Of a stretch of 64,000 bases of DNA, positions 52,618 through 61,615 are shown one piece after another. How positions within the stretch are numbered: position 1 is the stretch's first letter; every line of letters begins with the position of its first letter. Under the pieces are notes generated by a model. That model saw only the letters and a program-made list of their open reading frames with translations. It was not told the origin of the DNA and ran no database searches. The position numbers were made by a program, and so were the translations under genes. This stretch comes from an uncultured Prevotellaceae bacterium (GTDB lineage: Bacteria > Bacteroidota > Bacteroidia > Bacteroidales > Bacteroidaceae): the NCBI GenBank assembly GCA_947167935.1, contig CAMVJU010000003.1, forward strand, positions 1-64,000, given 5' to 3'.

Positions 52618-54927
52618 ATGAACAGAAAGATTGACTTTTTCCAACCGATGGAAAGCCAGCTCAGCAGCGCCACGCTGATGGACATCGCCGCGAAGGCAAA
52701 GACCGAGTTTATCGCCATTGTGACGAAACCTACTGAGCTGGACTTAGGAGAAGGAGCGCTGGAACGTCTGGCGCGTGTAGCCGCCGATAGCGGCGCAGCG
52801 ATGGTCTATGCCGACCGCTATGAGAGGAAAGAGGAGAGTGGAAAGTGGAAGGTGGAGCGCCATCCCGCCATCGACTATCAGCTTGGCGCCATTCGCGACG
52901 ACTTCGACTTCGGCCCGCTGCTGCTCGTCCGAACAGACCTGCTGAAGCAATGGGCACAAGAGAGCGCTACATTATTATATACGTATAGCGGCCTCTATGA
53001 CCTGCGCCTGTGGCTGAGCCGTCATGGCGAGCTGCTGCACCTGAACGAATATTTGTACACGGAGGTGGAGCAGGACTTGCGCAAGTCGGGAGAGAAGCAG
53101 TTCGACTATGTCAACCCGGCCAACCGCCAGGTGCAGATAGAGCGCGAGCAGGTGGCCACGCAGCATCTGAAGGCTATCGGCGCCCTTGTCGATACAACAG
53201 CCTACGCCGACATAGATTTCGACGAGCAACCGTTCCCTGTGGAGGCTTCGGTCATCATCCCCGTCTTCAACCGCGTGCGCACCATCAAGGATGCTGTTGA
53301 GAGCGCCCTCTCGCAAAAGACCACCTTCCCCTTCAACGTCATCGTCGTTGACAACCACAGCACAGACGGCACCTCTGCCATCCTGTCCGGTATGTTGCCA
53401 TTATATGGCAACCAACAAAACGCCCTCATCCACCTGCAGCCTTCGCGCACCGACCTCGGCATTGGCGGCTGCTGGAATATGGCCATCAATGACCCGTGCT
53501 GCGGTCGCTTCGCCGTACAGCTTGACAGCGACGACCTCTATTCCTCGGAACATACCCTGCAACGCATCGTCGATGCTTTCCGCGAGCAGAAGGCTGCAAT
53601 GATAGTCGGTTCTTACCGTATCTGCAACTTCCAGCTGGAGACATTGCCGCCGGGTCTCATCGACCACCGTGAGTGGACGGATGAGAACGGGCCGAACAAC
53701 GCCCTCCGCATCAATGGCTTGGGCGCTCCTCGTGCTTTCTTCACGCCGATTCTGCGCCAATTCCAGCTGCCTAACACCAGCTACGGCGAGGACTATGCGA
53801 TGGGCTTAGCCTTTAGCCGCAGCTATCGCATCGGCCGCATCTACGATGAGCTGTACCTCTGCCGCCGTTGGGAAGGCAATAGCGATGCTGCCTTGAGCAT
53901 CGAGCGCGTCAACGCGAACAACCTCTACAAAGACCGTCTGCGCACGATAGAAATCCTTGCCAGGATGGGAAAGAGGAGAGAGGAAAGAGGAGAATGGAAA
54001 GAGGAATGTTCTTCCTTAGAGCGCTTCTTCAACCTCCAGTTGAGCCAATGGCCTGAGGCTATGCAGCGCTATTGTGACCTGACCAACGTCCAGACAAAAG
54101 AGCTACACGTGGGACAGCTGACATTTGCTGCACAATACAATCCTGCACGTATTCGCTCTACTGGTGCCAGCATCACAAAGCAGGCGTTGGCAGAGCGTCC
54201 CTGTTTCCTGTGCAAGGAGAACAGACCGAAGGAACAAATTTGCCTCCCCTTCCAGGGGAGGTTGGAGGGGGCTTTGGTCAATCCCTTCCCCATCTTGCCT
54301 ATGCATTTCACGCTGCCTACTGACGAACATCAGCCGCAGCGCATCAAGCCGCTCTTTGGGCAGATGATGGAATTCCTGAAAAAATTTCCTGAGCTGACCG
54401 TTTTCTACAACGGCCCTCGTTGTGGAGCGTCAGCGCCCGATCACGCCCATTTGCAGGCAGGCACCACGGGTGTTCTTCCCTTGCAGAAAGAATGGAATCG
54501 GCTTGAGAAGAGCCTGAAACCTATTGCACAGCCCAACGACGGTGCTTTGATGGCTCTTGTCGAGGACTATCCCTGCACCGCTGTCGTCATCCGCACGAAG
54601 GATACGAAGACCACCGAGCAGCTCTTTATGCAGCTCTACGACTCGTTGCCCATCATGGAGGGCGAGGAGGAACCGATGATGAATGTTATCAGTTGGCGCG
54701 AGGAGAATGACTTCCTTACCGTCGTCTTCCCTCGCAAGAAACATCGTCCTGACTGCTATTTCAAGGAAGGCGATGAACAGCTGCTTGTCAGTCCTGGAGC
54801 CATTGATATGGCCGGTTTGCTCATTACCCCACGCGAGGAGGACTTCCGTAAGCTGGATGCTGAGAAGGCTGTAGCTATTTTGCAAGAATGTAGCCTCGAC
54901 ATTTCACAACTGACTATTGGCCAATGA
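52618..54927 (+). CDS. GT2 glycosyltransferase fused to DUF4922 (GalT/HIT-like)
   Basis: The 769-residue cytoplasmic protein has three parts. Residues 1-200 look like the second half of a GT2 domain ([14 protein letters not shown]). Residues 208-430 are a full GT2 fold: S-V-I-I-P-V-F-N-R and the metal-binding Q-L-D-S-D-D (301-306). Residues 460-769 form the DUF4922 part with P-C-F-L-C-K-E-N-R (528-536), like the metal-binding start of GalT, and D-H-A-H-L-Q (608-613), the H-x-H-x-Q active site of HIT-type nucleotidylyltransferases/phosphorylases. It may make a nucleotide sugar and use it at once. Three low-complexity inserts (52821, 53965, 54242) sit in linkers. Confidence 0.8.
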   Translation: MNRKIDFFQPMESQLSSATLMDIAAKAKTEFIAIVTKPTELDLGEGALERLARVAADSGAAMVYADRYERKEESGKWKVERHPAIDYQLGAIRDDFDFGPLLLVRTDLLKQWAQESATLLYTYSGLYDLRLWLSRHGELLHLNEYLYTEVEQDLRKSGEKQFDYVNPANRQVQIEREQVATQHLKAIGALVDTTAYADIDFDEQPFPVEASVIIPVFNRVRTIKDAVESALSQKTTFPFNVIVVDNHSTDGTSAILSGMLPLYGNQQNALIHLQPSRTDLGIGGCWNMAINDPCCGRFAVQLDSDDLYSSEHTLQRIVDAFREQKAAMIVGSYRICNFQLETLPPGLIDHREWTDENGPNNALRINGLGAPRAFFTPILRQFQLPNTSYGEDYAMGLAFSRSYRIGRIYDELYLCRRWEGNSDAALSIERVNANNLYKDRLRTIEILARMGKRREERGEWKEECSSLERFFNLQLSQWPEAMQRYCDLTNVQTKELHVGQLTFAAQYNPARIRSTGASITKQALAERPCFLCKENRPKEQICLPFQGRLEGALVNPFPILPMHFTLPTDEHQPQRIKPLFGQMMEFLKKFPELTVFYNGPRCGASAPDHAHLQAGTTGVLPLQKEWNRLEKSLKPIAQPNDGALMALVEDYPCTAVVIRTKDTKTTEQLFMQLYDSLPIMEGEEEPMMNVISWREENDFLTVVFPRKKHRPDCYFKEGDEQLLVSPGAIDMAGLLITPREEDFRKLDAEKAVAILQECSLDISQLTIGQ

Positions 54928-56201
54928 GAAAAGACAATGAACCATTGGTAACTGTAGGCATCGTCAGCGCACAGCGTATTGACTTCTGCCTCAATGGTGC
55001 CTTTCAGGCAAAAGGTGAGACAGTCAGCGGGCCGCAGACGGTAGAGCTGTTCGAAGGTGCCTTGCTTTGGCGCGGTCAGCAGTATCGTGAACTGTTGTTT
55101 AGTGTTGATGACGCTCAACAATCCTTTACCCTGAACGATGTTACCATCGGCAATGGCTTCCACTGGGAGCGCCAGCAGCAGCAAACCTTCCTCGGCTCCC
55201 TGTGCCTCATCATCGACGGCGACCAAATACAGGCCATTAACGAACTGTCTGTGGAGGATTACTTAGAGAGTGTTATCGCCAGCGAGATGAGTGCCACCTC
55301 GTCGCTGGAGTTCCTCAAGGCCCATGCTGTCATCAGCCGCTCGTGGTTGCTCTATCAGAAGAAGGAACGAGGAATGAAGAACGAGGACGGTGGAAAATGG
55401 AAAGGGAGTATAGAGAAGAACGAGGTGTTGAGATGGTATGACCGTGAAGACCATGCACTTTTCGATGTCTGCGCCGATGACCATTGTCAGCGTTATCAAG
55501 GCATTACCCATGCAGCGGCTTCTGTGGCTGCTGACGCTGTGCGACAGACTCGTGGTCAGGTGCTCATGTTCAACGATGAGCTGTGTGACACTCGTTTCTA
55601 CAAATGTTGTGGAGGCCGCACCGAGGAGTTCCAGTATTGCTGGGAAGATACACCAAAACCTTATCTACAGAGCGTAGAGTGCCATTGGTGTAATACAAAG
55701 GACAAGGACATTCTGCGGCAGGTGCTGAACGACTACGACCAAGAGACCGTTGACTTCCACGACTGGACGGTGGAGTACACCGCTGAGGAGCTGACGGCGC
55801 TGGTCAATAGTAAGTTGAAGGCCGACCTGGGCGACATCACCGACCTTATTCCTTTGAGTCGTGGCAAGAGCGGTCGCATCTGGCGCCTCCAGATTGTGGG
55901 CACCAAGCGCTCTATCATCATCGGCAAGGAACTGGAAATCCGTCGTGCTCTCAGCCCCACACATCTCTACAGTTCGAACTTCGAGGTGGAGAGAAAAGAG
56001 GAGAGGGGAGAGAGGATAGAGGAGGGAAAAGAGAGAAAAGAGGAGGGAGAACACCTCCAATTCATCCTTCGTGGTCACGGTTGGGGACATGGTGTAGGCC
56101 TTTGTCAGATTGGTGCTGCCGTGATGGCCCACGAGGGTATGGGCTATCGCGACATCCTCCTACATTATTATAAAGGTGCAGAAATCAAACAAATCTATTG
56201 A
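54924..56201 (+). CDS. SpoIID/LytB-domain protein without signal peptide
   Basis: The 425-residue protein has the SpoIID core: [15 protein letters not shown] (with the Glu thought to act in glycan cleavage), [22 protein letters not shown], and the closing [15 protein letters not shown]. SpoIID proteins are lytic transglycosylases for denuded peptidoglycan. Unusually, the N-terminus ([11 protein letters not shown]) shows no export signal. The gene overlaps the GT gene by 4 nt (ATGA) and the permease by 1 nt. Two purine-type inserts (55358-55425, 55986-56050) encode E/K/R-rich loops. Confidence 0.87.
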   Translation: MRKDNEPLVTVGIVSAQRIDFCLNGAFQAKGETVSGPQTVELFEGALLWRGQQYRELLFSVDDAQQSFTLNDVTIGNGFHWERQQQQTFLGSLCLIIDGDQIQAINELSVEDYLESVIASEMSATSSLEFLKAHAVISRSWLLYQKKERGMKNEDGGKWKGSIEKNEVLRWYDREDHALFDVCADDHCQRYQGITHAAASVAADAVRQTRGQVLMFNDELCDTRFYKCCGGRTEEFQYCWEDTPKPYLQSVECHWCNTKDKDILRQVLNDYDQETVDFHDWTVEYTAEELTALVNSKLKADLGDITDLIPLSRGKSGRIWRLQIVGTKRSIIIGKELEIRRALSPTHLYSSNFEVERKEERGERIEEGKERKEEGEHLQFILRGHGWGHGVGLCQIGAAVMAHEGMGYRDILLHYYKGAEIKQIY

Positions 56202-57493
56202 TGAAACAGAAAATGAGAAATCCGTGGGCTTGGATTCCCACATTGTATATTGCTGAGGGCCTCCCTAATGTTATCGTGACGTCGGTGGCCGTAGTGCTTT
56301 ACATGCAGATGGGCCTGAGCGATGCGCAGATAGGTCTTTATACAGGTTGGCTGGGGCTGCCGTGGATCATCAAACCGCTGTGGAGCCCGTTTGTTGACCT
56401 GTATAAAACGAAGCGCTGGTGGGTGCTGTTGACGCAGGTGCTGTTGGGCTCGTCATTAGCGGGCATCGCCTTCACGTTGAACACCAGTTTCTGGTTGCAG
56501 GGCACATTGTTCTTTTTCTTCCTGATGGCGTTCAGCAGCGCTACCCACGACATTGCGGCTGACGGCTACTATATGCTGGAGTTGGACGAGCACAACCAGG
56601 CGTGGTTTGTGGGTATTCGCAATACCTTCTATCGTCTGGCCGTCATCTTCGGCAATGGTGCGCTGGTGCCTATTGCAGGTCTACTGCAAGATATGTATCC
56701 CGGGAGCGACGCCTTGGTATGGAGCCTGGTGTTCATGGGAACAGCGGCACTCTTTCTTGCCATTTGCCTATGGCATACCAATTTGATGCCAAAGGCCGAT
56801 GCCGACGTAACACATCAGTCTACAGCCCGCGAGATTTGGGAGGGATTAAAAAAGATGCTGGTGACGTTCATTCACAAGATGCCTTGGAAACCGATGCTTG
56901 CAGCTATTCTCTTCATCCTTTTCTATCGTTTCCCCGAGGCCCTGCTCAACGCGATGAGCAAGACCTTCCTCACTCGTCCGCAGGAGGATGGCGGCCTGGG
57001 ACTTACCCTTGTGCAATATGGCGTAAGCTATGGCACTGTGGGACTCATTGGATTGCTCCTCGGAGGAATCGTGGGCGGCTGGCTGGCTTCGCGCGACGGT
57101 TTGAAACGTTGGCTCTGGCCGATGGTATGTGCCATTACTTTGCCAGATATCGTCTACGTCTACATGAGCCTCGCCTTGCCCTCCAACATGCTGCTCGTCA
57201 GCACATGCATTTTCATTGAGCAGTTCGGCTACGGCATGGGCTTTACCGCCTTGACGCTCTATATGCTCTATTTCGCTATGGGCGAATTCAAAACATCGCA
57301 CTACGCCATCTGTACAGGTATCAGCTACCTTGGCCTGCAGGTGCCGGGCATGTTCAGCGGCTTCCTCAAGGATGCAGTCGGCTACAGCACATTCTTTATT
57401 ATTGTGATGGCGCTCTGCTCTGTCACCTTCCTCGTGGCGGCCTTTATTAAGGTTGATCCGCAGTTCGGAAGGAAAAATCCTACGAAGAATTAG
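56201..57493 (+). CDS. AmpG-like MFS permease
   Basis: The 430-residue protein has 12 predicted helices and the AmpG/acetyl-CoA transporter-type pattern: Y-I-A-E-G-L-P in helix 1, G-W-L-G-L-P-W-I-I-K-P-L-W-S-P-F-V-D, and S-S-A-T-H-D-I-A-A-D-G-Y-Y. AmpG imports anhydro-muropeptides or GlcNAc-anhMurNAc from the periplasm for wall recycling; other solutes are possible. The start codon overlaps the SpoIID stop (TGATG), so all three genes of this operon are translationally coupled. Confidence 0.88.
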   Translation: MKQKMRNPWAWIPTLYIAEGLPNVIVTSVAVVLYMQMGLSDAQIGLYTGWLGLPWIIKPLWSPFVDLYKTKRWWVLLTQVLLGSSLAGIAFTLNTSFWLQGTLFFFFLMAFSSATHDIAADGYYMLELDEHNQAWFVGIRNTFYRLAVIFGNGALVPIAGLLQDMYPGSDALVWSLVFMGTAALFLAICLWHTNLMPKADADVTHQSTAREIWEGLKKMLVTFIHKMPWKPMLAAILFILFYRFPEALLNAMSKTFLTRPQEDGGLGLTLVQYGVSYGTVGLIGLLLGGIVGGWLASRDGLKRWLWPMVCAITLPDIVYVYMSLALPSNMLLVSTCIFIEQFGYGMGFTALTLYMLYFAMGEFKTSHYAICTGISYLGLQVPGMFSGFLKDAVGYSTFFIIVMALCSVTFLVAAFIKVDPQFGRKNPTKN

Positions 57494-57503
57494 GACTATT
57501 TCC

Positions 57504-57534
57504 TTTGTGGAAAGAAAATAATACATTACCTTTG
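57504..57534 (+). promoter_or_regulatory. promoter of the first small lipoprotein gene
   Basis: TTTG (57504-57507), 19-nt spacer, TACCTTTG (57527-57534), 38 nt before the ATG at 57573. Confidence 0.75.
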
Positions 57535-57572
57535 CAAACGAAAAATATTAACACATAAAATCATAGAAAACC

Positions 57573-58235
57573 ATGAAGAAGATTTTCTCAAGTATCATGA
57601 TGCTGGCCACGATGATGGCAGCTATGACTACTCTCACAAGTTGTGAGGATGAAGATGACTACATCGCCCAGCAGCTGCGCAATGGTGACTGGCAGGGTTA
57701 TATCGGCGCCTATTACAGCGATCGTTGGGGTATCAGCGGCAATACTTACGCTACGGTGATGCGCTTTGAGTCGAGGGGTGAATACTACACCAGTGGACGT
57801 GGCTATGAGCTGAACTACAACGTCAACTCGCCCCATTACGACTATGCCTGCAGCTCATTCAAGTGGTTTATCGTGGACGGCGAGATAACGCTTCTTTACG
57901 ATGACGATGTATGGACGCCTATCTATATCATCGACTATTCGCTGGGCAACAGCTGGTTCCGTGGAAAAATCTACACGCCTACCAACCGTCGCATTCAGTT
58001 CGAATTCGAAAATATGGCCTATGATGACTGGGATTACTATCGTAACGGACATTATGGCAACTATGGTGATTTCGGCAGTCAGAATTATTACCATTCGCGC
58101 ACCGATGTGGCTACTGACGAGGTTCCCTTCCTCGACCGCACGGAGATTGCCCGCGAGAAGAGTGGAGATCCTGAGGCCTTCAGCGTAGCCAGCGGCGAGT
58201 TTGCCAAGGCTATCCAGGAAAAGGCTGCAAAGTAG
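57573..58235 (+). CDS. small lipoprotein, copy 1 of a tandem pair
   Basis: The 220-residue lipoprotein (lipobox T-L-T-S-C) has a beta-rich, aromatic core with G-D-W-Q-G-Y-I-G-A-Y-Y, D-R-W-G-I-S-G-N-T-Y, T-S-G-R-G-Y-E and W-T-P-I-Y-I at matching places to its neighbour at 58359. The layout suggests a lipocalin-like small barrel; I recognise no named family. The C-terminus (A-S-G-E-F-A-K-A-I-Q) is also shared. It is closed by its own terminator. Confidence 0.8.
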   Translation: MKKIFSSIMMLATMMAAMTTLTSCEDEDDYIAQQLRNGDWQGYIGAYYSDRWGISGNTYATVMRFESRGEYYTSGRGYELNYNVNSPHYDYACSSFKWFIVDGEITLLYDDDVWTPIYIIDYSLGNSWFRGKIYTPTNRRIQFEFENMAYDDWDYYRNGHYGNYGDFGSQNYYHSRTDVATDEVPFLDRTEIAREKSGDPEAFSVASGEFAKAIQEKAAK

Positions 58236-58262
58236 GTTTTTGCCGATTTCCCTACTAAGAAT

Positions 58263-58300
58263 AGGTTTTCCCCTAACGCCATTTAGGGGAAAACCTTTTG
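58263..58300 (+). terminator. terminator after lipoprotein copy 1
   Basis: AGGTTTTCCCCTAA (58263-58276) pairs perfectly with 58283-58296 around a 6-nt loop, followed by TTTGTTTT. The T tract also holds the -33 box (58297-58300) of the next promoter. Confidence 0.88.
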
Positions 58301-58328
58301 TTTTACCCTTGTTTTTGTCTTATCTTTG
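58297..58328 (+). promoter_or_regulatory. promoter of the second small lipoprotein gene
   Basis: TTTG (58297-58300), 20-nt spacer, TATCTTTG (58321-58328), 30 nt before the ATG at 58359. Confidence 0.75.
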
Positions 58329-58358
58329 CATCAACAAAACCATTAAACACTTACGATT

Positions 58359-58976
58359 ATGAAAAAGATTTATACCTACATGACGATGGTGCTGATGCTC
58401 AGCATGGCAACCGTCACCTTTACAAGTTGTGAAATGGACGACCAGGACGAAGCAAGAATCCTCATTGCAGGTGACTGGCAGGGCACTCTCGGTGCTTACT
58501 ACTACGATCGTTGGGGACTGAGTGGCAACACCTACGAGACCGTGATCCACTTCTGTGAAAACGGATATGGAGCCACCAGCGGTCGCGGCTATGAAGTTGA
58601 CTACGACAACCGTTCGCCGTTCTATGACTATGCCTACTGTGAGTTCTCATGGTCTGTTGTCAATGGCGTTATCACTCTCATCTACGACGACAGCATGTGG
58701 ACTCCGGTGTATATCAGCGACTACTCGCTGTCGAGCAGCTACTTCTCGGGCTACATGAACGATGGTACACGTCGCGACATCCGCTTCCGTCTTGAGAATG
58801 TGCGCTTCGGCTATTGGGACACCTACCGCGACGGCTACTACTACGATGACTATTACTACTCACGTGCTACACGCGCCGAGTCTGACAGTATCGAAGTGAG
58901 TACCGACAACATTCCGGTGGTCAACAACGGCAAGAGTATCGCCAGCGGAGCCTTTGCCAAGGCTATGCAGAAATAG
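58359..58976 (+). CDS. small lipoprotein, copy 2 of a tandem pair
   Basis: The 205-residue lipoprotein (lipobox F-T-S-C) is clearly a paralogue of the previous gene: G-D-W-Q-G-T-L-G-A-Y-Y, D-R-W-G-L-S-G-N-T-Y, G-R-G-Y-E-V and W-T-P-V-Y-I-S-D-Y-S-L are collinear. The parts between differ, as does the Tyr/Asp-rich stretch near residue 165 (Y-Y-Y-D-D-Y-Y-Y). Function unknown. Separate promoters allow separate control of the two copies. Confidence 0.8.
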   Translation: MKKIYTYMTMVLMLSMATVTFTSCEMDDQDEARILIAGDWQGTLGAYYYDRWGLSGNTYETVIHFCENGYGATSGRGYEVDYDNRSPFYDYAYCEFSWSVVNGVITLIYDDSMWTPVYISDYSLSSSYFSGYMNDGTRRDIRFRLENVRFGYWDTYRDGYYYDDYYYSRATRAESDSIEVSTDNIPVVNNGKSIASGAFAKAMQK

Positions 58977-58995
58977 TAAAAGCAACATAAACAAC

Positions 58996-59029
58996 AAAGG
59001 GCAACTTCTTCACACAGAGGTTGCCCTTT
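58996..59029. terminator. bidirectional terminator
   Basis: AAAGGGCAAC (58996-59005) pairs with 59020-59029, with A- and T-rich flanks, between the convergent lipoprotein and serine acetyltransferase genes. Confidence 0.8.
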
Positions 59030-59041
59030 ATTGTTGGTCTT

Positions 59042-59950
59042 TTAAATCCCCAGCCCACCTTGGAAGGAAACGTCCACCGCCTTGCTCTGCAGAATGCGTG
59101 AATGAGGCGGTACATCATGTGTAAGCCAGATGTTGCCGCCGATGACCGAGTCGTGTCCGATGGTGATACGACCCAGGATTGAGGCGTTGGAATAAATCGT
59201 GACACGGTCTTCAATAATAGGATGGCGGGGTACGTTAAGCATGTTGCCATCGGCATCGTATTTGAAGCTCTTGGCGCCAAGTGTAACACCCTGATACAGC
59301 GTGACGTGATTGCCGATGATGGCCGTTTCGCCAATGACGACACCCGTGCCGTGATCGATGGCGAAATATTCGCCGATGGTAGCGCCTGGATGGATGTCGA
59401 TACCGGTCTTCGAGTGGGCTTGCTCTGTGATAATCCTTGGGATGACGGGCACCTGCATCTTGTGCAGCACATGCGCCAGACGGTAGTGCGTCATCGTGTT
59501 CACGATGGGGTAGCAGTAGATCACCTCGCCGTAGTTGGGAGCGGCAGGGTCGTTTTGGAACATCGCCTCTACGTCGGTGTAGAGCAGACGTTTTACCTCA
59601 GGCAGCTCGTCGATGAAACGCAGCGCTATCTCCTCAGCCGTGGGCAGCACCTCTTCCTCAGCACAATCGTCGCAAAACTGAAGGCCGCGAGCTATCTGAC
59701 GGCGCAGCAGGCCGTAGAGCTCTTCCATGCTCACGCCAATGAAGTGCTGGCGAATCTGCTCCTCGGGCTGGCGTTTATACAAGTAGTCAGAAAAGATGAT
59801 GCTCTTCGACAGGCTGACGATACGGCGCACCTCCTCTACCGACGGTAGCTGTGCTGAGCCTTTCGGCATCATAGCCTCTTCCTTCGCGTCGAGTTTCGAG
59901 AGCTTCGCCACGTTGCGTAGCAGTACCTCGTTGATCTGTTTTTGATTCAT
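59042..59950 (-). CDS. serine O-acetyltransferase
   Basis: The enzyme makes O-acetylserine from serine and acetyl-CoA for cysteine synthesis in the cytoplasm. The 302 residues have a helical N-terminal domain and a left-handed beta-helix: G-I-D-I-H-P-G-A-T-I-G, I-D-H-G-T-G-V-V-I-G-E (active His-Asp), G-N-H-V-T-L-Y-Q-G-V-T-L-G, and hexapeptide repeats to the end. The long N-terminal part is as in the EpsC-like and plant-type enzymes. The gene has a TATCTTTG box at 59970-59977 (minus) and is divergent from the PQQ-propeller gene. The CysK partner is not nearby. Confidence 0.92.
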   Translation of the reverse strand: MNQKQINEVLLRNVAKLSKLDAKEEAMMPKGSAQLPSVEEVRRIVSLSKSIIFSDYLYKRQPEEQIRQHFIGVSMEELYGLLRRQIARGLQFCDDCAEEEVLPTAEEIALRFIDELPEVKRLLYTDVEAMFQNDPAAPNYGEVIYCYPIVNTMTHYRLAHVLHKMQVPVIPRIITEQAHSKTGIDIHPGATIGEYFAIDHGTGVVIGETAIIGNHVTLYQGVTLGAKSFKYDADGNMLNVPRHPIIEDRVTIYSNASILGRITIGHDSVIGGNIWLTHDVPPHSRILQSKAVDVSFQGGLGI

Positions 59951-59998
59951 ACCTCAATTATTTTGGGTGCAAAGATATACATTTTTATTTTATTTGTG

Positions 59999-60006
59999 TA
60001 ATTTTG
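59999..60006 (+). promoter_or_regulatory. -7 box of the PQQ-propeller gene
   Basis: TAATTTTG lies 40 nt before the ATG at 60047; no good -33 element is seen. Confidence 0.45.
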
Positions 60007-60046
60007 CACCAAAATAATTCATTAACGTAAGAACATTCAGACTTCT

Positions 60047-61615
60047 ATGAAGAAAACTACCTGCTTCCTTGCAGCCCTGCTGACGCTGCTGGTGTTGCCG
60101 CTAAAGGGACAAACCATTGTGCAAGGCAATGACACCATCGGTATGATGCTGATGGACAGCACTTTTGTCATGTCACCTTATTTGGATTTCGGACGTCCTG
60201 TCTACTCTATGCAGACCAGTCCTCAGCAGGATTACCTGCTCATGATGTTCCGCGATGTGTCGAAGGACGGAAAAAAGTGGAAGAAAAGCGGCGAGATCGG
60301 CCTGCTACGGCTGAGCGACCGTGAACTGATGTGGACGCACCCCTTTAACTACAACACCACCTCTTTCCTGCTCACACGGCGGGGTGTTGTCACCATCACC
60401 ACCAGTGGAAAGGTGACCATGCTAAGCAAGGAAACGGGCAATACCGTATGGCAGCGCCAGTTCACGCCTGTGCAGGTTGATGACTCCACGGGTGTCATCG
60501 TGGGCTACGGCAGCGCGACAAGCAACCGTCTCTTTGCCTATAGTATTGACACGGGCGAGGAGCTGTGGTCGCAAAAGGTACCTCGTGAAAAGAACTGGGG
60601 CTGGGACAACGCGGTGCGCACCGACTCGCTGCATTGGATAGTGGCGTGTGACAATCTGAGCCGCTTGAACGTGGCCACGGGCGAGATGGAGGAATACAAT
60701 ACAAAGACGGGCGTTTTAGATGTGAAAGGTGTATTGCTGCAGGCGCTGGTTGCCTCCGTTGGTGCCTTTGCCGGAGCTGCCGTGGGTGGCGGCTATTACT
60801 ACACTCCCGTCTACGGCAACAATATCATCAACGGACTACATTCGAACATCTGGCAGGTTGACAGCAGCTTCTTCTTTGCCGACCGTCAGAAGGTGGCACG
60901 CCTCGATAGTCTGCTTCGGCCACAATGGGAGACGGAACTGCCGCCGAAGACCGCTACACGCTCGCTACTTGTCAGCGATGACTCGCTGCTCTACATGTTC
61001 AGCTTCGGCATGGGCTACAGCGGACTCGCACCCAAGAAGATGGGCCGTCCCTTCATTGCCGCCTTCGACATTAAGACAGGCGAACAGAAGTTTATCAATA
61101 TGCTCTCGATGAAGAAAGATATCGTGTATGACGCCCTCATCACTCCCAAGTGCACCTACATGATGTTTGACGACGGTTTGGCCTACAAGAGCGACTTGTG
61201 TGACTCTACGGTAACCATTGTTCCGTGGGACGAGGCGCAGTATGGCAAACTCAGAAGGATTACGCAGGATACCATCTACATTTACTATCCGCTGAGACAG
61301 AATTTCCAGCCTTATGCCTTTGACGGACAGAACTGCCCTGTGATGACCGACCGAGGCGACATCTATATCGTCAACGAGAAGCTCGACATCTGGCAGCGGT
61401 TTTCCAACGATCAGCTGTACTCCACGTTGCACAGCATGGGCGACCGACGCCTCATCTACCACCGCTATCCTATACCGAGGCTGGTGTTGATCCAAGAGCT
61501 GGGAATGCCTGAGGTGAGCTACTACGCAGAGTTCGATCACCTGAGCATCACAGACCGACAGCTTTATATGCTTGTGGGGCAACGCCTGTTCTTTATCGAC
61601 CTGCCTGAGTCATAA
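60047..61615 (+). CDS. exported PQQ-like beta-propeller protein
   Basis: The 522-residue protein has a signal peptide (cut at L-K-G-Q) and repeated propeller blades ending in motifs like T-G-N-T-V-W-Q-R-Q-F and T-G-E-E-L-W-S-Q-K, as in PQQ-binding-like repeat proteins such as BamB. A hydrophobic Gly/Ala stretch (V-A-S-V-G-A-F-A-G-A-A-V-G-G-G) breaks the propeller near residue 245 and could be a loop or a membrane contact. It is a likely periplasmic scaffold; no enzyme motif is seen. Its end overlaps the maturase gene by 23 bp. Confidence 0.82.
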   Translation: MKKTTCFLAALLTLLVLPLKGQTIVQGNDTIGMMLMDSTFVMSPYLDFGRPVYSMQTSPQQDYLLMMFRDVSKDGKKWKKSGEIGLLRLSDRELMWTHPFNYNTTSFLLTRRGVVTITTSGKVTMLSKETGNTVWQRQFTPVQVDDSTGVIVGYGSATSNRLFAYSIDTGEELWSQKVPREKNWGWDNAVRTDSLHWIVACDNLSRLNVATGEMEEYNTKTGVLDVKGVLLQALVASVGAFAGAAVGGGYYYTPVYGNNIINGLHSNIWQVDSSFFFADRQKVARLDSLLRPQWETELPPKTATRSLLVSDDSLLYMFSFGMGYSGLAPKKMGRPFIAAFDIKTGEQKFINMLSMKKDIVYDALITPKCTYMMFDDGLAYKSDLCDSTVTIVPWDEAQYGKLRRITQDTIYIYYPLRQNFQPYAFDGQNCPVMTDRGDIYIVNEKLDIWQRFSNDQLYSTLHSMGDRRLIYHRYPIPRLVLIQELGMPEVSYYAEFDHLSITDRQLYMLVGQRLFFIDLPES

